Shown here: positions 40,687 through 52,309 of the stretch, in pieces
Layout of the letters: the number at the start of each line of letters is the position of its first letter
Position numbering within the stretch: the stretch's first letter is position 1
Source of the DNA: Methylobacterium radiotolerans JCM 2831
Lineage (GTDB): Bacteria > Pseudomonadota > Alphaproteobacteria > Rhizobiales > Beijerinckiaceae
Reading direction: 5' to 3'
Length of the DNA stretch: 64,000 bases
Assembly (NCBI RefSeq): GCF_000019725.1
Contig: NC_010505.1
Location: 3,767,001 to 3,831,000 of the forward strand
Position numbers and translations under genes: made by a program
The notes under the pieces: model-generated
Databases searched by the model: none
What the model was told of the DNA's origin: nothing
What the model saw: the letters and a program-made list of their open reading frames with translations, nothing else

Positions 40687-42030
40687 TCAAGCGAGCCCCG
40701 CCTGCCGCAGCAGGATCCCGGCCCCGGCGCACAGCGCCAGGGTCTGGAGCGTCCCGAGCCCGAACCGGAAGACCGCGAGGATCGCCGCCAGGGTCAGCAG
40801 CAGGGCGGCCGGGTCCAGGCTGCCCGGCACCGGCAGGTCGAGCCTGAGCGGCCCGAGCGGCACCGTCTCGACCTGGGCGAACAGCGTTCGCAGCCCGAAC
40901 CACACCGCGAGGTTGAGGATCACGCCCGCCACCGCGGCGGTGATCGCCGAGAGGGCGCCGGCGAGCCGGCGGCTGCCGCGCAGGCGCCCGATCAGCGGCG
41001 CGCCGGCGAAGATCCACAGGAAGCACGGCACGAAGGTGACCCAGGTCGTCAGCAGCCCGGCGAGCGTCCCGGCGAGCAGCGGCGGCAGGGCGCCGGGCGC
41101 CCGGAAGCCCGCCAGGAAGCCCACGAACTGGAGCACCATGATCAGCGGGCCGGGCGTGGTCTCGGCGAGCCCGAGTCCGTCGAGCATCTCGCCGGGCTTC
41201 AGCCAGCCGAACTGCTCCACGGCCTGCTGCGCCACGTAGGCGAGCGCCGCGTAGGCGCCCCCGAAGGTCACGAGGGCCATCTTGGAGAAGAACAGCGCCA
41301 CCTGCCCGAAGACCGGCGGCACGCCGGGCAGGACCAGCAGCGCCGCCACCGGCAGGAGCCAGACCGCGAGCCAGAGCGCGGCCGTCCGCAGCGAGGACGC
41401 GGCGCCGACGCGCTCCCGCGGCAGCGCCGCCTCGCCGATCAGGACGTCCGCCTCCTCCGCCGGATCCACCGCGCGCTCGGCGGCCGGGCGCCGGCCGCGG
41501 GCGAGGCCGAGCGCGCCGGCGGCGACCACGACCAGCGGGAACGGCACCGCGAGGGCGAAGATCGCCACGAAGGCCGCGAGGGCCACGAGCCGGTCCGTCC
41601 GGTCACGCAGGGCGCGGCCGCCGAGCCGCCACAGGGCGTGCAGCACGATGGCGAGCACCGCCGCCTTGAGGCCGAAGAACAGCCCGGCGACCGCGTCGAC
41701 ATGGCCGTAGAGCACGTAGAGCCAGCTCAGGGCCATCAGGGCGAGGAGCCCGGGCAGCACGAACAGCCCCCCGGCGACGAGGCCGCCCGCCGGCCCGTGC
41801 ATGAGCCAGCCGATATAGGTGGCGAGCTGCTGCGCCTCCGGCCCCGGCAGCAGGGTGCAGAACCCGAGCCCGTGCAGGAAGCGCCGCTCCGAGATCCAGC
41901 GCCGCTCGTCCACCAGGATGCGGTGCATCACGGCGATCTGCCCGGCCGGCCCGCCGAAGGAGAGCGCCGCCACCCGCAGCCAGACCGGGACGGCCTCGGC
42001 CAGCGACGGGGCGGCGGGCGGCGCGCTCAG
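40687..42030 (-). CDS. chrA: Chromate transporter (ChrA, CHR family), probable CTG start
   Basis: A 447-residue two-half CHR protein. Half 1 has ALSFGGPAGQIAVMHRILVDERRWI and LLPGPEAQQLATYIGW. Half 2 has VTFGGAYAALAYVAQQAV and TTPGPLIMVLQFVGF. Both FGG and PGP motifs are retained, so chromate efflux is expected. The family N-terminus aligns only if translation begins at CTG (42028-42030), which overlaps the upstream TGA as CTGA. No ATG, GTG or TTG is available between there and helix 1; the first GTG would remove conserved residues. Confidence 0.85.
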   Translation of the reverse strand: MSAPPAAPSLAEAVPVWLRVAALSFGGPAGQIAVMHRILVDERRWISERRFLHGLGFCTLLPGPEAQQLATYIGWLMHGPAGGLVAGGLFVLPGLLALMALSWLYVLYGHVDAVAGLFFGLKAAVLAIVLHALWRLGGRALRDRTDRLVALAAFVAIFALAVPFPLVVVAAGALGLARGRRPAAERAVDPAEEADVLIGEAALPRERVGAASSLRTAALWLAVWLLPVAALLVLPGVPPVFGQVALFFSKMALVTFGGAYAALAYVAQQAVEQFGWLKPGEMLDGLGLAETTPGPLIMVLQFVGFLAGFRAPGALPPLLAGTLAGLLTTWVTFVPCFLWIFAGAPLIGRLRGSRRLAGALSAITAAVAGVILNLAVWFGLRTLFAQVETVPLGPLRLDLPVPGSLDPAALLLTLAAILAVFRFGLGTLQTLALCAGAGILLRQAGLA

Positions 42031-43199
42031 GCGCTGCGCGGCAGCCCGGTCTCGATCAGGCGCGCCCACAGGGAAGCCCCGTACGGCGCGGCCGCGTCGT
42101 TGAAGTCGTAGTGCGGGTGGTGGAGCGAGGCACTGTCGCCGTTGCCGATGAACATGTACGCGCCGGGGCGGCGGCCGAGCATGTAGGAGAAGTCCTCGGC
42201 GGTCATCATCGGCGCCACCGCCCGGTCGACGTTCTCCCCACCTACCAGCGCCGCGGCGACGCCGGCCATGAAGTCGGTCTCGGCGGGATGGTTCTCGGTC
42301 ACCGGGTAGCTCGCCCCGTACTCGACCCGGCCCCGCGCGCCGAAGCCGCCGGCGATCTCGGCCACCAGGGTCTCGATCCGCGCCTTGATCTGGCTGCGCA
42401 CGGCCTGGGACAGGGTGCGCATCGTGCCCCGCATGGTGACGGTCTGCGGAAGCACGTTGAAGGCCTCGCCGGCCTCCAGCGCGCAGACCGAGACGACGGC
42501 CGACTGCACTGGGTCGAGGTTGCGCGACACGATGCTCTGCAGGGCGATGATGACGTGGCTCGCCACGAGCACGCTGTCGACGGCGTTCTGCGGCAGGGCC
42601 GCATGCCCGCCCCGTCCCTCGATCGTGACGGTGAAGCGGTCGGTCGAGGCCATGATCGGCCCCGGCCGGATCGCGAAGGTGCCGACCGCCATGCCGGGGA
42701 TGTTGTGCATCCCGTAGACCGACTCGACCCCGAACCGCTCCATCAGGCCGTCGTCGACCATGGCCTCGCCGCCGCCGCCGCCCTCCTCGGCGGGCTGGAA
42801 GATCAGCACGGCCGCCCCGTCGAAATCCCGGGTCTCGGCGAGGTACTTGGCGGCGCCGAGCAGCATGGCGGTGTGCCCGTCGTGGCCGCAGGCGTGCATC
42901 TTGCCCGGCACGGTCGAGCGGTAGGGCAGGTCGCGCACCTCCTGGATCGGCAGGGCGTCCATGTCGGCGCGCAGGCCGATGGCGCGGTTCGAGCTGCGTC
43001 CCCGGCCGCGGATGACGCCGACCACCCCGGTGCGGCCGATACCGGTAACGACCTCGTCGCAGCCGAAGGACCGCAGCGTCTCGGCGACGAAGCCGGCGGT
43101 GCGGTCGACGTCGTAGAGCAGCTCGGGATGGGCGTGCAGGTCGTGCCGCCACGCCGTCATCGTGTCGGCGAAGGCGTGGATCCGTTCGAGGACGGGCAT
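42027..43199 (-). CDS. M20-family amidohydrolase (hippurate hydrolase-like)
   Basis: A 390-residue metallo-hydrolase of the peptidase M20D group. Visible motifs are WRHDLHAHPEL, RADMDALPIQE, HACGHDGHTAMLLGAA, IFQPAEEGGGGGEAMVDDGL, and MTAEDFSYML. All metal ligands (His, Asp, Glu-Glu, His) appear present. Typical substrates are N-acyl amino acids. The ATG at 43197-43199 suits family length. Downstream ChrA overlaps by four bases. Confidence 0.9.
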   Translation of the reverse strand: MPVLERIHAFADTMTAWRHDLHAHPELLYDVDRTAGFVAETLRSFGCDEVVTGIGRTGVVGVIRGRGRSSNRAIGLRADMDALPIQEVRDLPYRSTVPGKMHACGHDGHTAMLLGAAKYLAETRDFDGAAVLIFQPAEEGGGGGEAMVDDGLMERFGVESVYGMHNIPGMAVGTFAIRPGPIMASTDRFTVTIEGRGGHAALPQNAVDSVLVASHVIIALQSIVSRNLDPVQSAVVSVCALEAGEAFNVLPQTVTMRGTMRTLSQAVRSQIKARIETLVAEIAGGFGARGRVEYGASYPVTENHPAETDFMAGVAAALVGGENVDRAVAPMMTAEDFSYMLGRRPGAYMFIGNGDSASLHHPHYDFNDAAAPYGASLWARLIETGLPRSA

Positions 43200-43264
43200 C
43201 GGGTCGGGGCTCTCGTGGCCTTTGCGGGTGGGTCGGACCAGCAAAGCCGGGGCCAGAGCCGCCG

Positions 43265-43719
43265 TCAACGGCCACGCTTGGCGAGCGCGCGGATCGCCCG
43301 CTGCCGCGTCGGCCCGTGATCCGGCGCCGCGAGATCATCGAGGATCGGACATTCTGGACGCGCGTCGCCGCAGCAGGCCTCCGCCAGATGCTCCAGCGTC
43401 CGGGCCATCCCCTCCATCTCGGCGATGCGGCGGCGCAGATCGGCGATCTGCTCCTGCGCGATCGCCTTCACCCCGGCGCTCGGCCGGGCCCGGTCGCGCC
43501 AGAGCGCCAGGAGATCCGCGATCGCGCCCACGCTGAAGCCGAGGTCGCGGGCGCGGCGGATGAAGCGCAGCGTGTGCAGGTCCGCCTCGCCGTAATGGCG
43601 GTAGCCGGCCTCGGACCGGGCGGCCGGCGGAAGCAGGCCGGTCGCCTCGTACCAGCGGATCATCTTGGCCGAGACGCCGGTGCGGCGCGCCGCCTCGCCG
43701 ATCGTCAGGTTCGCCGCGC

Positions 43720-43723
<4 letters not shown>
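43265..43723 (-). CDS. cueR: Copper-responsive MerR regulator CueR/HmrR
   Basis: A 152-residue MerR regulator: [32 protein letters not shown], then [25 protein letters not shown], a dimerisation helix, and the Cu(I)-binding loop with cysteines in [12 protein letters not shown]. It lies immediately downstream of copA (4-base ATGA overlap), and a CueR-type operator precedes copA. The tail (about 25 residues past the metal loop) is longer than in E. coli CueR but normal for HmrR of alphaproteobacteria. Confidence 0.93.
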
Positions 43724-46194
<2,471 letters not shown>

Positions 46195-46228
46195 GGCGGT
46201 GATCCGGTTCGAAGCGTCCATGCCCGGT

Positions 46229-46260
46229 CAGATGGGGCTTCCCATCATGGGAAGGTCAAG
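46229..46260 (-). promoter_or_regulatory. CueR-type copA promoter and operator
   Basis: On the minus strand, the -35 TTGACC overlaps the dyad CTTCCC-ATGAT-GGGAAG (46238-46254). A 19-base spacing to a weak -10 (CATCTG) matches the stretched spacer typical of MerR-family promoters. The dyad is perfect. Confidence 0.85.
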
Positions 46261-46369
46261 GGGTTGGCGGGCGACCTCCCCGGTCGGGCCCGCCGATGCG
46301 GGGCCGCCGCCGTTGTCGAATCGCGCGCGCCCGGCCAAGGTCCGCGCCACCGGAGCGGCGGGGACACGG

Positions 46370-46981
46370 ATGGGCGAAGCGCTGACGATCTACGGCGACC
46401 CGGGTTCCGGGAACTGCCTCAAGGTCAAGTGGGTCGCGGCCCATCTCGGCATCCCGGCGCTCTGGCGCGACGTCGACGTCCCGGGCGGCGGGACGCGCAG
46501 GCCCGAGTTCCTCGCCCTGAACCCCGCCGGCCGCGTGCCGATCGTCGTCCTGTCCGACGGCACCGTGCTGTCCGAATCGAACGCGATCATCGTCTACCTC
46601 GCGGAGGGCTCGGCGCTGGTGCCCGCGGAGGCCCTGCCCCGCGCCCGCATGCTGCAGTGGATGTTCTGGGAGCAGTACAGCCACGAGCCCTACATCGCGG
46701 TCCGCCGCTACCAGCTCCACTATCTCGCGCGGTCGCCGGAGGATCTCGACCCGAAGCTCGCCGAGCGCGGCGCCGACGCCCTGCGGCTGATGGAGCGAAC
46801 CCTCGCGCGCTCGGCTTTCATGGCGGGCGACACCCTGACCCTCGCCGACGTGGCGCTCGTCGCCTACACGCGCATGGCCCACGAGGGCGGCTTCGACCTC
46901 GCGGACTACCCGGCGATCCGCGCCTGGGTTGGGCGCGTCGAGGGCGGGCTCGGGATCGGCCCCTACGCCGGGCCGGCCTGA
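46370..46981 (+). CDS. Glutathione S-transferase family protein
   Basis: A 203-residue GST. The thioredoxin-like domain has LTIYGDPGSGNCLKVKWVAAHLG with Ser/Asn at the GSH site. NPAGRVPIVVLSDGTVLSESNAIIVYLAEGS is the cis-Pro/ES motif. An alpha-helical domain follows, with FMAGDTLTLADVALVAY. The last 19 bases overlap the convergent phoR-like gene. Confidence 0.88.
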   Translation: MGEALTIYGDPGSGNCLKVKWVAAHLGIPALWRDVDVPGGGTRRPEFLALNPAGRVPIVVLSDGTVLSESNAIIVYLAEGSALVPAEALPRARMLQWMFWEQYSHEPYIAVRRYQLHYLARSPEDLDPKLAERGADALRLMERTLARSAFMAGDTLTLADVALVAYTRMAHEGGFDLADYPAIRAWVGRVEGGLGIGPYAGPA

Positions 46982-48234
46982 TCGGCCGCGGCCTGCGGCG
47001 GCGCGGCGCCGTATTCCGGCAGGCTGACCCGCACGGTCGTGCCCTCCCCGGCCGCGCTCTCGATGGCGAGCCGCCCGCGGTGGCGGTTGAGGCTGTGCTT
47101 GACGATGGCGAGCCCGAGGCCCGTGCCGCCGCGGGCGCGGCTCGACGCGACGTCGACCCGGTAGAAGCGCTCCGTCAGCCGCGGGATGTGCTCGGGCGGG
47201 ATGCCCGGCCCGTCGTCGGCCACCGACAGGACGACGCGGCGCCCGAGGCGCGGGTCGTCCTCGCGGGCGAGCCCGACGCTGATCCGGCCGCCGCCGTACT
47301 TCACGGCGTTCTCGATCAGGTTCTCGATCACCCGGGCGAGCTCGTCGGCGTCGCCGGGGACCGCGTAGGGGCCCGCCCCCTCCTCCAGTCGGATCGTGGC
47401 GCCCCGCGCCTCGGCGGGCAGGCCCTGGGCGTCGACCATCTGGCGGGCGAGCGCCCCGAGATCGACCACCGCGGTGGGCGCCACGTGCTCGCGCAGCTCG
47501 ATCCGCGACAGCGACAGCAGGTCGTCGATCAGCCGCGTCATCCGCTGGGCCTGGACGCGCATGATCTCCAGGAAGCGCTCCCGGGCCTGCGCGTCGTCGC
47601 GGGCCGGACCCTGCAGGGTCTCGATGAAGCCGATCAGGGTGGCGAGCGGCGTGCGCAGCTCGTGGCTCGCGTTGGCGACGAAATCGACCCGCATCGCCTC
47701 GAGACGCCGGGCCGAGGTGAGGTCGCGCAGGAACAGCAGCGCGCTCACGCCGGACCCGTCGGGCATCGGCAGCGCGCCGATCTGGACCTCGAAGGTCCGC
47801 TCCAGCGGCACCCGGGTCGACAGCGCGACCCGGCGCGGGAGGCCGGAACTCAGCACCGCCTCGATGCCGTCGAGGACCTCCGGGTCGCGGAGCGCGAAGG
47901 ACAGGGGCCGGGCCTGATGGAGCGCCGGCAGCAGCGCCCGGGCGGCGGGATTGGCCTCCAGCACCAGGGTGCGCCGGTCCACGAGGATGACCGGGTCCGG
48001 CACGTGGGCGAGCAGCGCCTCGGCGACGGCGTGGCGCGGCGTGGCGGCGGCCGGTCGCGCGACGGGGGCCTCGCGGCCGCGCCCGCCGAGCCAGCCGCCC
48101 AGGCAGACCGCCGCGAGCCCGATCAGGATCAGCGGGAGGTCGAGCCGCCCGGCCAGGGCCGTGGCGAGCCCGAGCAGGCCCGCGGCGATCGCGGCGCCGG
48201 TCCAGGCGGGGGAGCTGCGCAGGCGGCCGGACAT
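46963..48234 (-). CDS. PhoR-like sensor histidine kinase
   Basis: A 423-residue kinase. Two membrane helices at about 12-50 (AAIAAGLLGLATALA and LPLILIGLAAVCLGGW) come first. A PAS-like domain follows at about 70-180 (HVPDPVILVDRRTLVLEANPAA). The HisKA box is FVANASHELRTPLATLIGFIE. The ATP lid has NLIENAVKYGG, DDGPGIP and GGTGLGLAIVKH. This is the PhoR architecture for phosphate sensing, but no phoB, pst or phoU gene is in view, so the signal is uncertain. It lies downstream of the YbhN-like gene. Confidence 0.85.
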   Translation of the reverse strand: MSGRLRSSPAWTGAAIAAGLLGLATALAGRLDLPLILIGLAAVCLGGWLGGRGREAPVARPAAATPRHAVAEALLAHVPDPVILVDRRTLVLEANPAARALLPALHQARPLSFALRDPEVLDGIEAVLSSGLPRRVALSTRVPLERTFEVQIGALPMPDGSGVSALLFLRDLTSARRLEAMRVDFVANASHELRTPLATLIGFIETLQGPARDDAQARERFLEIMRVQAQRMTRLIDDLLSLSRIELREHVAPTAVVDLGALARQMVDAQGLPAEARGATIRLEEGAGPYAVPGDADELARVIENLIENAVKYGGGRISVGLAREDDPRLGRRVVLSVADDGPGIPPEHIPRLTERFYRVDVASSRARGGTGLGLAIVKHSLNRHRGRLAIESAAGEGTTVRVSLPEYGAAPPQAAADQAGPA

Positions 48235-48252
48235 GGCGGGCGCGCCGGCCGA

Positions 48253-49341
48253 TCAGCGGGACTCGGACTCGTCGCGCCACGCCCGGCCGGACGGCCCGGC
48301 CGTGCCCTCCGGCGGGCCGGGATCGCGGGCACCGCCCGCACGCTTCACGATCTCGTAGAGGCCGAGCATCGCCAGGGCGGTCACGAACGGCACGACGTAG
48401 TAGCAGCCCCGGAACAGCAGCAGCGAGGTCAGCACCTCGTTGCGCGGCAGGCTCGACAGGGCGAGGAGCACGGTGGCCTCGAACACCCCGATGCCGCCGG
48501 GCGCGTTCGACGCGATCCCCAGCATGGCGGCCAGCACGTAGATCGCCAGGAAGGTGGTGAAGCCCAGCGTCGTCTCCTGCGGCAGCAGGACGTAGAGCAC
48601 AGCCGCCGCCGCGCAGACGTCGCCGATGCCGACGATCATCTGGCCGATCGACACGGACGCCCCGGGCAGCTCCAGGCGCCAGTGCTTCACGGTGATGCTG
48701 CGCTTCTTGGCCGAGACCCAGGCCAGGTAGCCGAGCACCAGGGCGAGCGCCGCGAGGCCGACACCCTGGTTGATCCGGATCGACGTGAAGGCGAGCCCGG
48801 CGAGCTGGCCGGCCTCGATGATCAGGCTCAGGCCCAGCACCACGCCCATGCCGAGCCAGAAGGTGAAGCCGGCGATGACGGTGAGCGCGGCGATCTTGGC
48901 CGTCGAGAGGCCCTGCCGCGCGTAGATCCAGTAGCGGATCGTCCCGGCGGTGAGCAGCGGGAAGCCGAGGGTGAAGCTCACCGCGTAGCTCGTGAACGAG
49001 GCGAGCGCGGTGATCCGGTACGGCACCTTGATCTTGAGCTGGCGCAGGGCCAGCGCGTCGTAGCCGGTCAGGAACAGGTAGCTGACGCCGACGAACAGGA
49101 AGGCGAGGCCGAGCTGCTCGGCGGTCGCGGCCGCGATGGCGCTGCGCACCTCCGCCCAGCTGACGCTCTGCACGAGCTTCCACAGGACGCCGAGGGAGAC
49201 CGCGAACAGCACGATGCTGGCCGCCGTGCCGATCCAGGCATAGCGGCTGCGCCGGCTCTTCCGCTTCGAGCCCGCTCCGGCATCGTGCTGGACCGGCTCG
49301 ACCGGCTCGACCGGGCTCCGGTGCTGTCCCTGAAAATTCAT
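48253..49341 (-). CDS. YbhN/LPG-synthase-type TM-domain protein (UPF0104)
   Basis: A 362-residue integral membrane protein with about eight helices. The N-terminal 40 residues are polar and basic. Features are SYAVSFTLGFPLLTAGTIRYWIYARQGLS and GIASNAPGGIGVFEATVLLALSSLP, the family signature shared by lysyl-phosphatidylglycerol-synthase membrane domains and flippase-like proteins. A lipid-translocating role is plausible but unproven. The start at MNFQGQHRS is preferred over the longer frame, which is not conserved-looking. It lies 18 bases before the PhoR-like gene. Confidence 0.8.
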   Translation of the reverse strand: MNFQGQHRSPVEPVEPVQHDAGAGSKRKSRRSRYAWIGTAASIVLFAVSLGVLWKLVQSVSWAEVRSAIAAATAEQLGLAFLFVGVSYLFLTGYDALALRQLKIKVPYRITALASFTSYAVSFTLGFPLLTAGTIRYWIYARQGLSTAKIAALTVIAGFTFWLGMGVVLGLSLIIEAGQLAGLAFTSIRINQGVGLAALALVLGYLAWVSAKKRSITVKHWRLELPGASVSIGQMIVGIGDVCAAAAVLYVLLPQETTLGFTTFLAIYVLAAMLGIASNAPGGIGVFEATVLLALSSLPRNEVLTSLLLFRGCYYVVPFVTALAMLGLYEIVKRAGGARDPGPPEGTAGPSGRAWRDESESR

Positions 49342-49492
49342 GCCGATCGGCGTCCGCCCTTCCGGCTGCGCGGCCCGGCCGAAGGCCGTCAGCCCGTGCC
49401 GGAATCTCCCGGACCGCGGCCCGTTGCCCCGCATGTAGGCCGAACCGGCGCGCAAGGCCAGGGAAGGCAGGCCCGTGACGGGCGATCTATCC

Positions 49493-50122
49493 TCAGCCGG
49501 AGGCCCGATCGAGGATCGCGGCCGCCTCCGCGAGGCCGCGCCGGATCCGCTCGGGCACCTCCGGCGCGGTGCAGACATAGGTCGGGCTCGGGTGCGGCAC
49601 CCGGATCACCGGCAGGTCGGGGCGGAGCGCCGCGAGGGACGGCGCCGCCTCCCCGGCGAAGCGGCCGGCCAGCACCGCCACGGCGAGGCGCGGCAGCAGG
49701 TCGAGGAGCGGGGCCAGATAGGGCGCGGCCGCCGCGACCTCCGCCCGGCGGGGCGCCCGGTTGCGGGCGCCCTCGGCGTGGATCAGCCAGGGGACCGCGT
49801 TCCAGATCAGCGTGTCGGCCCGGCTGAGCCCGGCCTCGGCGAGGAAGCGGAACAGGTTCGCGGCCGTGCCGTTCGCGCTGTCGCGGGTGACGAAGCCGGT
49901 GCGCAGCACCGCCGGGCCCGGCGTCTCGAGGAGGAGGAGCATCCGCGCCCCGACGCCGCCATCCAGGGGGTCGGGCGCCGGGACCGGGGCGCCGCGCTCG
50001 GCCGCGATGCGCGCCGCGAGGGCCCGGATCGGGGCGATGTGGGGGCTGTCGATCAGGGCGCGGCGGGCCGCCAGGGCCTCCGGATCGGCCAGCGCCTTCG
50101 GGGCCCGCGGCTCAGCCGGCAT
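49493..50122 (-). CDS. Uracil-DNA glycosylase superfamily protein
   Basis: A 209-residue protein with LLLLETPGP (motif 1 variant of the UDG fold), FRFLAEAGL, LIWNAVPWLIH and PVIRVPHPSPTYV (motif with catalytic-loop His). It resembles family 4/5-type uracil-DNA glycosylases, although the GEAPG motif is replaced by LETPGP. It has no visible Fe-S cysteine set, unlike family 4. The start MPAEPRAP overlaps the PIG-L stop by 11 bases. Its place at the end of a biosynthetic-looking run may be chance. Confidence 0.7.
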   Translation of the reverse strand: MPAEPRAPKALADPEALAARRALIDSPHIAPIRALAARIAAERGAPVPAPDPLDGGVGARMLLLLETPGPAVLRTGFVTRDSANGTAANLFRFLAEAGLSRADTLIWNAVPWLIHAEGARNRAPRRAEVAAAAPYLAPLLDLLPRLAVAVLAGRFAGEAAPSLAALRPDLPVIRVPHPSPTYVCTAPEVPERIRRGLAEAAAILDRASG

Positions 50123-50870
50123 CGAGGCCGGGAATCGTCGGGCCGCCGCGACGCGACCGGCGGAAGCGCTCGGTGCCCGTCTCCCGGGCGAGGCGCGCGT
50201 CGAGGCCGGCCACGCCGCCGAACTGGAAGCCGATCTGGCTGGCATAGGCCGCGCAGGCGGCGCGCTTCCGGGCCTGGCACTCCGGGTCGAGGGTCACCGT
50301 CGCCTCGGGAAGTTCCGCGAAGAGGTCCGCGAGCGGCTCCCGGGGCGCAGCCTCGCGCACCGTGTAGGGGAAGTCGCGCCACCACAGGATCGGGAGAAGC
50401 GGGTCGAGGCCGCGCAGCGCCCGGACCGCCTGGACGTGATCGACATGGCCGCCGATCGCCTGGGGGGCGAGGAGGAGATCCGGTTTGTCCGCGGCGATCA
50501 GCGCCGCGACGGCGGGCGCGAGGTCGGCCGCGATGCCGTCATCGGCGCGGGTCTCGGAGAAGAGTTCCGGCGCCGAGCCGTAGCCCCGGTGCGGCGCCTC
50601 CCGGAATGGCAGGTGCACGGGCGGGGCGATGCCGAGCGCGGCAGCCGCGCGGACATCTTCGTCCCGGCGCAGGGCCATGTAGTCGATCTCCGGTCCCAGG
50701 CCCTTGTCGAGCTGGCAGGCGAGCGCGAAGCCCTTCGGCTCGGCGACGCTGCCGGTGAACAGGGTCACCATCACGACGCGCCAGCCCGCTTGCGCGAGGC
50801 TTGCCAGGAGGCCGCCGCACGAGAAGGCCGCGTCGTCGAGATGGGGGGAGAGGGCGAGCGCGGTGGGCAT
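50112..50870 (-). CDS. PIG-L family N-deacetylase
   Basis: A 252-residue deacetylase-fold protein. The metal site is PHLDDAAFSCGG (H10, D12/D13; the usual PHPDDE carries Leu for Pro), with GGHVDHVQAVRAL supplying a later His pair. PIG-L enzymes remove acetyl from N-acetyl sugars (MshB, BshB, GPI-PIG-L). It overlaps the uracil-DNA glycosylase gene and follows the GT4 gene by 115 bases. A role in deacetylating a GlcNAc-type unit added by that GT4 enzyme is inferred from family knowledge only. Confidence 0.85.
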   Translation of the reverse strand: MPTALALSPHLDDAAFSCGGLLASLAQAGWRVVMVTLFTGSVAEPKGFALACQLDKGLGPEIDYMALRRDEDVRAAAALGIAPPVHLPFREAPHRGYGSAPELFSETRADDGIAADLAPAVAALIAADKPDLLLAPQAIGGHVDHVQAVRALRGLDPLLPILWWRDFPYTVREAAPREPLADLFAELPEATVTLDPECQARKRAACAAYASQIGFQFGGVAGLDARLARETGTERFRRSRRGGPTIPGLDAG

Positions 50871-50910
50871 GGTTCAGAGCCTGTCGGCGGGCACGACGTC
50901 CGAGCCGCGA

Positions 50911-50950
50911 CCTCATCCCGAGGTACCGCTGCGCAGCGGGGGCCTCGAAG
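50911..50950. repeat. Partial copy of the CCTCATCC-type repeat
   Basis: The 115-base gap between GT4 and PIG-L holds CCTCATCCCGAGGT (50911-50924) and GGCCTCGAAG (50941-50950), matching the arm of the large palindrome at 54832-54948. Confidence 0.5.
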
Positions 50951-50985
50951 GGGGTGGATCGGGATTCCCGAAGCTGGCGGACCGT

Positions 50986-52224
50986 TCAGAGCAGGTGCGG
51001 CTCGGCGCGGAAGCGGCAGGTCGGGTCGTCGGGCAGGTCTTCGGGAAAATCGGTGGCGGGCTGCTCGTGGCGCACCCGCGCGTAGACCTCCATGATCTGC
51101 CGCCCGACCGCGTGCCACGAGTAGACCCGCCGGCACTCCTCCAGGCCGGCCGTCGCGATGCGCCGGCGCAGATCGGCGTCCGTGACGATCCGGGTGAGCG
51201 CGGCGGCCAGCGCCGGGACGTCGCCCGGGTTGACCAGCAGCCCGTTCTCCCCGTCGCGCAGGCAGTCCGAGACGCCGACCGCGTGGCACGACACGGTGGC
51301 GAGCCCGGCCGCCAGCGCCTCCAGGATCGTGTTGGAGAAGCCCTCCGCGTAGGTCGGCGAGACGAACACGTCGGCGCGGCGGTAGAGGTCGGGCACGGAG
51401 CCGTATTCCGCGTAGCCCGTGAAGGCGATCGCGCGCTCCGAGAAGGCGCGCTCCGCGGCGAGCGCCTTGGCCGGGTCCACGTCGGGCCCGATTCCCGAGA
51501 TCGTGGCCGCGAAGGGCGTGCCCTGCGCGCGCAGGATCGCCAGGGCCTCGATGAAGTCCAGCACGCCTTTCCGACGGTCGACCCGGCCGTGGTAGAACAG
51601 CCGCACCGGCCCGTCATGGGGCGCCGGCAGCCCGTCGGACGTGCCCTGCGCGAACCGATCGGTGTCGACCGCGCCGGGCACGATGGTGAAGCGGGCCGGG
51701 TCCGACCCGAGCCGCTCGCAGACCTCGTCCACGAAGGAGGCGCCGCCGATCAGCAGCGCGTTGGCGTGGGCCAGCACCTCGCACATGGCGACCCGGTGGG
51801 TCTCGCAGCAGGAGCCGACCCAGTGGCCGTCGCCGCCCTGGATCGAGACGACGCTCGGCACGCCGAGCTTGCGGGCGGCGAGCAGCACCGCCCAGCCGGT
51901 CGGGTAGCCGTACTGGGCGTGCAGGATGTCGAAGGGGTTCCGGGCGTGCTCCCGGGCGATCGCGTCCACCATCGTGGCGATGTCGCGCTCGAAATCGCCC
52001 GACGTCTGCTCGCCGAGCTGTTCCAGGCCGATCACCCGCACGCCCGGCACCGGCGGCGGCGGCCCGCCCCCGTAGACCCGGGTGCCGAAGGCGTCGCCCC
52101 GGTACTGCGAGATCATCGTGACGTCGTGGCCGGCGCCGACGAGTTCGCGCAGCAGGTTCTGCGCGTAGACGCTCATGCCCGATATGGCCGGGAAATAGCG
52201 GCGGCTGAGGAAGAGGATTCTCAT
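50986..52224 (-). CDS. Glycosyltransferase family 4 (GT-B)
   Basis: A 412-residue retaining-type GT. The N-terminal domain starts ILFLSRRYFPAISGMSVYAQNLLREL with the donor/acceptor Gly region. The C-terminal nucleotide-sugar domain has FYHGRVDRRKGVLDFIEAL and the EX7E motif in YAEGFSNTILEALAAGL. No signal peptide. It follows the TIM-barrel gene by 85 bases on the same strand. Substrates cannot be read; a lipid, sugar or cyclitol acceptor is possible. Confidence 0.85.
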   Translation of the reverse strand: MRILFLSRRYFPAISGMSVYAQNLLRELVGAGHDVTMISQYRGDAFGTRVYGGGPPPPVPGVRVIGLEQLGEQTSGDFERDIATMVDAIAREHARNPFDILHAQYGYPTGWAVLLAARKLGVPSVVSIQGGDGHWVGSCCETHRVAMCEVLAHANALLIGGASFVDEVCERLGSDPARFTIVPGAVDTDRFAQGTSDGLPAPHDGPVRLFYHGRVDRRKGVLDFIEALAILRAQGTPFAATISGIGPDVDPAKALAAERAFSERAIAFTGYAEYGSVPDLYRRADVFVSPTYAEGFSNTILEALAAGLATVSCHAVGVSDCLRDGENGLLVNPGDVPALAAALTRIVTDADLRRRIATAGLEECRRVYSWHAVGRQIMEVYARVRHEQPATDFPEDLPDDPTCRFRAEPHLL

Positions 52225-52309
52225 CGCACCGCACCTTCGCAGAGACCGGGAGAGGCGCCGAGGCGCTCCCTCTCCCGTGCCCGATCCTCGCCTCGCCGCA
52301 ATTTGGCCC

